Assembly: GCA_014529385.2 (NCBI GenBank)
Contig: CM043950.1
Span: forward strand, 80,366,343-80,430,342
Direction of reading: 5' to 3'
DNA from: Adiantum capillus-veneris
Taxonomy: Eukaryota > Streptophyta > Polypodiopsida > Polypodiales > Pteridaceae
Length of the DNA: 64,000 bases
The position numbers and the translations under genes were made by a program. Shown here in pieces: positions 55,690-64,000 of this stretch. Below the pieces are notes generated by a model. The model was given only the letters and a program-made list of their open reading frames with translations, was not told the DNA's origin and ran no database searches. How positions within the stretch are numbered: the stretch's first letter is position 1; each line of letters opens with the position of its first letter.

Positions 55690-57027
55690 TATAAACGGCC
55701 TCTACAACGTAGAGGGCGGTACTATTTCAATTACCTGTTAACTTTACAAAGAGCACTGAGAAGGGAAGAGAACACAGTTGCGTCCAGCGACTAGAATGTC
55801 ACTGCACACACGAGACCGACACCTTGTAGGCCCCAAAGACTGGCGCCCCTTTCGGTATTTCTTTATTCAAATCAAGGTAGACGATCCGACCACTTCGCAC
55901 AAGCTTTCACAAAGCTGTCCAAACCTGGCGAGGGCTGAAAACGCAGGTTTTCGACCTGATTTTGGCAGCATAACGGCGCAAAAACCCTTGTAGGTCAAAA
56001 ACACCTCTCTAGGACGGATTCCCTCGCTATCTGCAAGCTTTTTGGTGAGCTGTCACAGAAATTCAGCGGGCTGTAATTCCCTGTTTTTCACTGCCGGGTG
56101 CCCAAAAGCCTGTACACGCATCCCAAGGCTCTCACGAGGCTCCCCCGGGGTTCCCTTGTAGTTTAGGTGCGAAACCCTAAACCTGCAGAAAAACACAGCA
56201 AGCTGTAATTCGCTGTTTCGGATCGTTTTTAGCGGAGCGAACACACCTACGCGTGTCTCAAGGGCTCCCCCCGCACACAATGGGATAGTTCCCCTGTGAA
56301 TTGGACGAGTTTTCACGCGAGAAAACTCTCCGAACTCGCAATCTTTCGCGGTGGAACTGTGCGTACCTGTGGGGGATTAGCAATTAGCTAATCCGGTTCT
56401 TGTTCAGAAGGTTCTTGCCTTGGCAAACGTGCATAAACCCCCAGAACTGTACATGTTCATTTGAGTAGCCCAACTAGTGGGGCATTACCATGTGCCAAAG
56501 GGGGGAGAGAGATGCATGAGAGCAAATCATCGCGCTACATGAGACAGAGGAGAAGGCAAGCTTTCCATTAAAGCTGTAGACCTGCACCCACTACTCACAC
56601 ACACTGTAGCTCACTTATGAGTCAAATCAGCCTCCTCTCTCAAATTGGGCGCCCCCTCTTGTTGATGGAAGTGGCAAAACTGCTTGGAGCCACCATGTGT
56701 CCAGTTTGCCTCTTTTGAGTTAATTCTCTAGTTCCCACTGACTTATAAAGTTACAAGTGACTTTCCGAGTGGCCCAACTTCATTTGGCGCACACAGGCTT
56801 CCATACTCATCAGAATTCAATGCTAACTGGTCCGACCAGTTCCAGACTGACAGACTCAGACTCCCGCTGTGAGAAACCTATTCGGCCGCAGCCGTTTCAC
56901 ACTGGCCATGCAATGTCCACTTGCACCTTTTCAAGGGTTCCGGGGAAAACAAGTAAAAATAAAAATAAATAAAAATATCTAGTACTTATTACGGAAGGCA
57001 ACAGGAAAAATACACCTCCTGGTGACA
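55690..57027 (-). repeat. 5' LTR
   Basis: Pairs with 48987-50328, with a few indels (for example one fewer T near 56990). Confidence 0.95.
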
Positions 57028-57032
57028 CAACT

Positions 57033-58202
57033 TCTCAGCAAGACCAACCCCCGCGACAACTCTGGCGTTTTCTCTCACCGGAAGGCCTAGCGTTTTTGCA
57101 CCAGATCAGCCAACGTTTTTGCACTTGCAGATTCGCGGCGACAGTAGACAGCAGATCATCCCTAGCGTTAGCAGATTCCATGTGCAGATTCGCGGCGACA
57201 GTAGACAGCAGATCATCCCTAGCGTTAGCAGATTCCAACAGCAACCGAGCAGATTCCCTAGCGTTATTAGCAGATTTTCCCGCAAGGTCAGTTTTCAGCC
57301 CTAGCATTTTTGGTTTGTAGATCAACCTCAGCGTTTTTGCAGATCATCGCGACAGAATCAGCCATAGTACCAGCGTTTTGAGTTTTCAGCCTTTAGCACT
57401 CACAGAAGAAGTCCCGAAACTCGCAGATCCCACCTTCCCGCAGCAGATTCTCGCCGCACGGTTAGATCCAGCGAAGTTTACAGTTTCAGCCCGGAAAACG
57501 CAGATTCTTTCAGCGCGTCGTCATCGCATCGTGGCCATCGACATCGTCTCTGACATAGAGTCAGAATTTAGCAGATAAAGATTTGCAGATTTCAGCCGTT
57601 AGCATTTTCCAATTTCAGCCCGTCTCGTCGTTGTCCTCATCGTCGTCGACATCGTCGGCAAGTCCAAGCATTGTAGAGATTTGTGCAATCATAAGTAGAC
57701 CGCTCTCACCATAGAGAGTGGGGCCTTCGGAGGAGGGTTTTACAACGTCTCTGGTGTCATATTCTCTTCTCTATCTCTCAGTCTTATGCACTTCCATTCA
57801 CAGTGTCCAATCACTTTGTTTGTGTCCATTGCACTCTCTCACTAAAGGAATGGAAGGCTCTCTCTTCCGTAAGTAAAAGGAATCCTTGAGCACAGTTCGG
57901 AGCACTCATCTTGAGCAAAGTTCAAACATTCATTCCGCTGCACCTTACAACTACATAGCTTCTGTCAAAGACTTGAATGTTCTGATTTGCTTCAGGTAGC
58001 AATACTTAGTAATTTGGTGCATACTACTTTCAAAGAGTATTTTAAACAACTTGAACATCAGAGCTAACACATTCATCCTCATGTTGCATCGAAATCATTG
58101 AAATGAATCGTATACACCCTAGAGAAATGGTGCGACTAAAAAAAGAGTACATAACTCATTTTTTGCAATTGTTTCTTTATATTCAATCAATCAAAACCCT
58201 TT
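57033..58202. other. Unassigned flanking DNA, some of it repetitive
   Basis: The 57040-57600 part is full of TAGCGTT and GCAGATT(C) words, including an exact tandem duplication. 57700-57900 has pyrimidine-rich DNA. No protein family was recognised. Confidence 0.4.
57127..57238. repeat. 57-base tandem duplication
   Basis: The unit GCAGATTCGCGGCGACAGTA... occurs twice with a 57-base period (19 codons, so frame-preserving), essentially identical. Confidence 0.92.
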
Positions 58203-58344
58203 TTTGTTCTAAGCGCACAAACCTATGCAAGTTGGAAGCAAACATCTGTGAGCGCTACCAGGGACACTTGGCCGCACTCGAACCCATGACCTGCGTCACG
58301 GCGGTCGAGTACTCCACCAACCAAGCTAATTTCTTTGGACGAAG
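58203..58344 (-). mobile_element. tRNA-derived SINE
   Basis: On the minus strand the A box is TAGCTTGGTTGG (58317-58328) and the B box GGTTCGAGTGC (58274-58284). A 3' A-run is seen as T6 near 58199-58205. Flanking 19-base imperfect direct repeats (58184-58202 and 58345-58363, TCAATCAATxxAAACCCTT-like) look like a target duplication. There is no complete tRNA cloverleaf. A non-autonomous element mobilised by LINE machinery. Confidence 0.7.
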
Positions 58345-58363
58345 TCAATCAATTGAAACCCTT

Positions 58364-60933
<2,570 letters not shown>

Positions 60934-61018
<85 letters not shown>

Positions 61019-61025
61019 AAGAAAG
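60934..61025. repeat. (GA)n followed by (GAAA)n
   Basis: A pure GA run ends in GAAAGAAAGAAAG. It lies at the 3' side of the LINE to the right. Confidence 0.95.
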
Positions 61026-61254
61026 ATTTTTAACGTCTATGTCAGGCCGAAATCGGCCTATGAGACAAATCAAATGTACATGGTGTGTATGTCATCCGTC
61101 TATCGGAAAGACAAATGAAACAAAACTGAACTGAATGTAGGTAGTGGAGTATCTGAGGAGGGATGGAGCTCTATCTCTAGGGGTATATGCATGTCTATAT
61201 GCTCAAGGTAGTACAATCATGAGAATGCATCAAGCTATCTAGCTCCATCCTGTA

Positions 61255-61905
61255 CTAATGGGGGGGATGTAAGATGTGGTACATGGGCGGGTCTGGTGCC
61301 AAGGCTACCCGGATGAAAGCTGTCGGGTCGGCCCTCATCTGAGCCACTCGCTCCTCAGTGGCACGGCGCTCCCGGGCTCGGATCTCCTCGATCTGTCGGT
61401 GGTGGGAGCTCGCGCCCCTGTAGCCTGTGACTCGTGGTCGTCGTCTAGCTCGGCTCACCTCCGCCTGTGGGAGTGTCACTCCCCTCTGAGTGTCTGGTGA
61501 GGGAGGGGCGGCAATCCTCTGAAAGAAGTCTGTGAGCTGCGACTGTCTCCCCTCTGTCTGTGTAGCTGTGTGTGGCTGTAGTAGTGTGTCCCGATGGCTC
61601 TGTATCTCTAGTAAGAAACGTCCGAGCTGTCTCTGATCTCGAGAGTCCATGATCTCTCGGAGAGTGGGCTGTCCTCTGAATAAGGCCTCATACCTGCCTC
61701 TGATCTCAGTGTATGCTCTGCATCTACATACAAAGTGCTCCTCACTCTCCACCTCCTCTGTGCAGGCTCTGCAGACTCGCTCCTCCTTGGGAACACCAGT
61801 ATGTCTCCCGATCTCAATCTCTAACCTGTGTGAAGCCACTCTCAGCTGACCAATCGCCTTCCTTTTATCTATGCTTTTCACAGTTACATGTTTGCATCTT
61901 GTCAT
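61255..61905 (-). CDS. LINE ORF2 C-terminal zinc-binding part (detached)
   Basis: The frame gives 216 residues. LEIEIGRHTGVPKEERVCRA then CTEEVESEEHFVCRC is the CxxC...H...C zinc-binding motif found at the C-terminus of many LINE ORF2 proteins. A basic, Arg/Gln-rich tail follows (RARRRPRVTGYRGASSHHRQ). The start shown is simply the first Met after the insertion. In an intact element this would continue from the RT at 62280. The frame is open to its stop, so it has not decayed much. Confidence 0.75.
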   Translation of the reverse strand: MTRCKHVTVKSIDKRKAIGQLRVASHRLEIEIGRHTGVPKEERVCRACTEEVESEEHFVCRCRAYTEIRGRYEALFRGQPTLREIMDSRDQRQLGRFLLEIQSHRDTLLQPHTATQTEGRQSQLTDFFQRIAAPPSPDTQRGVTLPQAEVSRARRRPRVTGYRGASSHHRQIEEIRARERRATEERVAQMRADPTAFIRVALAPDPPMYHILHPPH

Positions 61906-62280
61906 TTGAGTTTTCTAACAATGCATAAAATTCTTTGAGTTCGGTCTGTTAGTTGGCTTTAAGTATGTATTAAGACCTTAGGATAAACTAAGCCACTTAA
62001 TTGCTGACTTTAATTCCTAAACAGTCTGTTAATTGTAGTAACTATAATAATGTTTAGGTTATGAGGATATAATTCTCTCTAGCTTATTCCACCTAAGTGT
62101 GACTTGTGTTGTGGCCATGTGTTAATATGGTATTTGAGACCTCGAGTCTCCCGGCTAGATTATGCTCAAGCTAGTATTTGAGACCTTGAGTCTCCCAGCT
62201 GCTGGTATTTGAGACCTCAAGTCCCCCAGCTACTTGTAGCAACTATGACAACAACAAAAAAGAAAAAAAAAAAGAGAAAA
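61906..62280 (+). mobile_element. A-tailed insertion within the LINE ORF2
   Basis: AT-rich DNA that does not continue ORF2 separates RT from the zinc region. It ends at 62245-62280 with an A-rich run (ACAACAACAAAAAAG and on), as in a plus-strand retroposon. The boundaries are approximate, and no clear target duplication was found. It includes the triplicated unit at 62129-62231. Confidence 0.45.
62129..62231. repeat. Three copies of a 28-base unit
   Basis: GGTATTTGAGACCTCGAGTC-like units start at 62129, 62173 and 62204, each ending CCC(G/A)GCT, with unequal spacers of 16 and 3 bases. Confidence 0.9.
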
Positions 62281-64000
62281 TGTGGCATATATGTGTCCAT
62301 GTAGCGTGGTCTCTGTATGAACCCCCAAGACAATATGGTGAGAAACTGGTCTCTGTAATCTGACATCCTCGTCCCCAAGCCAGGTGACTCCCAGACTCTC
62401 CTAGTGTATAGCTGCCACAGATCCTGTCTCAATACCAAGTTCCTCTCACTGCGAGAGAGGTGAACATATGGTGAGTGGGGGTCGTACTGGAATGGTGGTA
62501 GGCTCTCCATGTCAAGACCGTGTCCCTCAAACCATGCTCTGACCTGTGAGTACCATGCTCTCTCATGCCCACTCTCTGATAGTTGTATAGCTGCCTCAAA
62601 TGCTCTACGAGTAAGTCTGTCAGGAGGTAGCTCTCTCATCCTCTGGATGAAGCAGACTGTCTGGAATAGTGCCTCTACAACCATAGGTGGTGTGGCGAGC
62701 TCGGCTCTAATAATGTCATGTGGCATTGTCTTCTTGCTGCGGAGCAAGCGTGAGATCATACATACCTGTGACCTCTCAAGCTGTGTCCACTGGTCAGCTG
62801 TCAATCCTGGTGCCCATATTGCCGCCGAGTACATCAAGGCCGGGGTGACTAAGGTGTCGAAAAGCCACCCCTTCGTGCGGGGCTCCTGAAAGTGTGCCTG
62901 GTGGCATCTCCGCTCTAGCATGGCCAGAGCTGCATATCCTCGGGTGAGCCTGTCAGCAGCAGCCTGCCTCATAGTGAAGGGTCCTAGTAGGCTGGTGAAT
63001 GTGATGCCAAGGTAGACATAGGAGGTGACTACACCAACCTGTCCTCCTGCTGCTGTGAAGGTGGCAGCGCTCCTCACTGCACTGGATGTGTGAAAGATCA
63101 TAACCTTGGTTTTGCCAAGGTTCACAGTCAACCCCCTGTGTGTGTTGAATTCGTCCAAGGCCTCAAGATGGCGTTGCAAGCCCTCGGGTGACTCTGAAAT
63201 CAACACAATATCATCAGCATATAACATGATGTGGACCGGAGTACTTGCCAAGTCGCTCCCCTCTCCTCCTGCTCGCAGTATGTAGTCGGAGATCTCGTCG
63301 ATGTAGAGCCCAAAGAGTGTCGGGGAGAGTGGGCATCCTTGCTTAACACCAATGGTGCTAGCAATGGTCTCTGAAAAACCGCCTGGGCAACGAACGCGAC
63401 CCGTCACCCTCTCGTAGAGAGCATATATGGCCCAAATCATCTCTGTTGGTACCCCAATGCTGTGAAGGCGCTGGAAGAGTCTCTCGCGTGGGACTGTGTC
63501 AAAGGCCTTGCGGAAATCCACAAAGCAGCAGTAAAACCTCTTCTTCCGCGCCTTTGCCCCATCAATGAGGCAGCGCAGAACGAAGATGTGATCAGTGGTG
63601 GAGAAAGCTCGTCTGAAACCTGCCTGGCCTGGAGCTCGTAAACCCTCGATCTCTGCGTAGCAGTTGAGCTGTGCCTCAAGTACTGCTCCATATAGCTTGG
63701 CCATCGTGTGGCCAATCCTGATAGTCCTGTAGTTCCCTGGGTCTAGGGTGTCGCCAGATTTGTGGATAGGCACTATGGTGTGCTGTGTCCACTCCTCTGG
63801 GAAGCCCTCCCCTATAGCCCGGTTGAAGACATGTGCAATCAACGGGGCTATAGTGGAGGCCGCATAAATGATGTGCTCACTCTGTAATCCAGTATGGTCA
63901 GCTGATCGTCTGTGCTGCATGCGGCGTATGGCCCTCTCTACCATCTCTGCTGTAAAGAAGGAGGAGCACGTGGGGCGTGGCTCGTGTGGCTGTGGGATAG
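62217..64000 (-). CDS. LINE reverse transcriptase (5' open at the right edge)
   Basis: The frame is open from base 64000 (reading PQPHEPRPTCSSFFTAEMVE) through the Met at 63944 to 62217. RT motifs in order are MQHRRSADHTGLQSEH, HKSGDTLDPGNYRTI, APGQAGFRRAFSTTDHIF, CCFVDFRKAFDTVP, GVKQGCPLSPTLFGLYIDEI, the catalytic MLYADDIVLIS, and TVNLGKTKVMIF then YVYLGITF. The last 25 residues or so (FLFFFFFFVVVIVATSS) come from the inserted A-rich DNA and are not native. All core residues are present, so the RT domain looks intact. It copies element RNA at nicked target DNA. Confidence 0.92.
   Translation of the reverse strand, partial: IPQPHEPRPTCSSFFTAEMVERAIRRMQHRRSADHTGLQSEHIIYAASTIAPLIAHVFNRAIGEGFPEEWTQHTIVPIHKSGDTLDPGNYRTIRIGHTMAKLYGAVLEAQLNCYAEIEGLRAPGQAGFRRAFSTTDHIFVLRCLIDGAKARKKRFYCCFVDFRKAFDTVPRERLFQRLHSIGVPTEMIWAIYALYERVTGRVRCPGGFSETIASTIGVKQGCPLSPTLFGLYIDEISDYILRAGGEGSDLASTPVHIMLYADDIVLISESPEGLQRHLEALDEFNTHRGLTVNLGKTKVMIFHTSSAVRSAATFTAAGGQVGVVTSYVYLGITFTSLLGPFTMRQAAADRLTRGYAALAMLERRCHQAHFQEPRTKGWLFDTLVTPALMYSAAIWAPGLTADQWTQLERSQVCMISRLLRSKKTMPHDIIRAELATPPMVVEALFQTVCFIQRMRELPPDRLTRRAFEAAIQLSESGHERAWYSQVRAWFEGHGLDMESLPPFQYDPHSPYVHLSRSERNLVLRQDLWQLYTRRVWESPGLGTRMSDYRDQFLTILSWGFIQRPRYMDTYMPHFLFFFFFFVVVIVATSSWGT

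Larger units (their letters stand above)
48987..57027 (-). mobile_element. Ty3/gypsy element, relative of the outer element
   Basis: 8041 bases with LTRs of 1342 and 1338 bases and a perfect 5-base target duplication CAACT (48982-48986 and 57028-57032). The primer site adjoins the right LTR; a purine run (complement of 50329-50341) adjoins the left. Gag-pol is closely related to the outer element at protein level. It is full length but disabled by a few stops and frameshifts. Confidence 0.96.
61026..64000 (-). mobile_element. LINE, 5' part outside the window
   Basis: Reverse transcriptase (62217-64000) and a C-terminal zinc region (61255-61905) are separated by an A-tailed insertion. About 230 bases of 3' UTR follow the last stop, up to the microsatellite at 61025. 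It belongs to the same clade as the LINE at 1-3759 and the fragment at 26665-27165. Confidence 0.88.

Noticed and set aside
58265-58335. Functional tRNA gene on the minus strand
   Set aside because: Same reason; flanking direct repeats and an A-run favour a SINE.

Overview
This window reads as repeat-dominated nuclear DNA of a land plant with a large genome. The evidence is several Ty3/gypsy elements with plant-type chromodomain integrases, a Ty1/copia element with an initiator-tRNA-Met primer site, APE-type LINEs, two tRNA-derived SINE candidates, and many long (AG)n/(CT)n microsatellites. A fern or other large-genome plant would fit, but the sequence alone does not fix the species. I found no intact host gene. 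Almost every coding stretch belongs to a transposable element, and most are broken.

Layout: 1-3759 is a LINE on the minus strand whose ORF1 and ORF2 share one frame and are separated by a single TAG; ORF2 stays open to the left edge. 3760-6181 holds little that can be read. 6182-10240 has a Ty3 tail, one LTR with a tRNA-Asp-like primer site after it, a long leader carrying a dispersed perfect palindrome, and an unrecognised reading frame with one amber codon. 10558-11672 is an unrecognised broken gene-like stretch with a possible intron. 11675-15782 is a deleted minus-strand Ty3 element. 16830-19010 is a minus-strand retroelement gag remnant with a TATA-bearing upstream region. 19130-19900 is rich in degenerate CCTAAA-like units. 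20635-23498 is a Ty1/copia copy with a perfect 5-bp target duplication but no integrase. 24868-25790 and 26665-27165 are decayed Ty3 and LINE pieces. 27600-30599 is mostly microsatellite.

30600-47383 is a three-layer nest. A LINE C-terminal region was split by a plus-strand Ty3 element (30800-46524, target duplication ACCTT). The 5' LTR of that element was later split by a minus-strand Ty3 element (32203-38761, target duplication ACAGG). The outer element also carries an exact 568-bp tandem duplication in pol. A second relative of the outer element lies at 48987-57027 on the minus strand (target duplication CAACT) with a 1326-codon gag-pol frame cut by an amber codon. SINE-like units lie at 48358-48470 and 58203-58344. 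61026-64000 is another LINE on the minus strand, interrupted by a roughly 0.35-kb A-tailed insertion.

Functionally, these are copy-and-paste elements. LTR elements encode Gag, protease, reverse transcriptase/RNase H and integrase between LTRs that carry promoter and polyadenylation signals. LINEs encode an RNA-binding ORF1 and an endonuclease-RT ORF2. SINEs borrow LINE machinery. I see no new enzymatic system. The most interesting signals are the in-frame LINE ORF1-TAG-ORF2 arrangement, the palindrome-bearing repeat in a retroelement leader, a shared Asp-Pro protease motif in three Ty3 copies, and an inverted duplication at the copia deletion junction.
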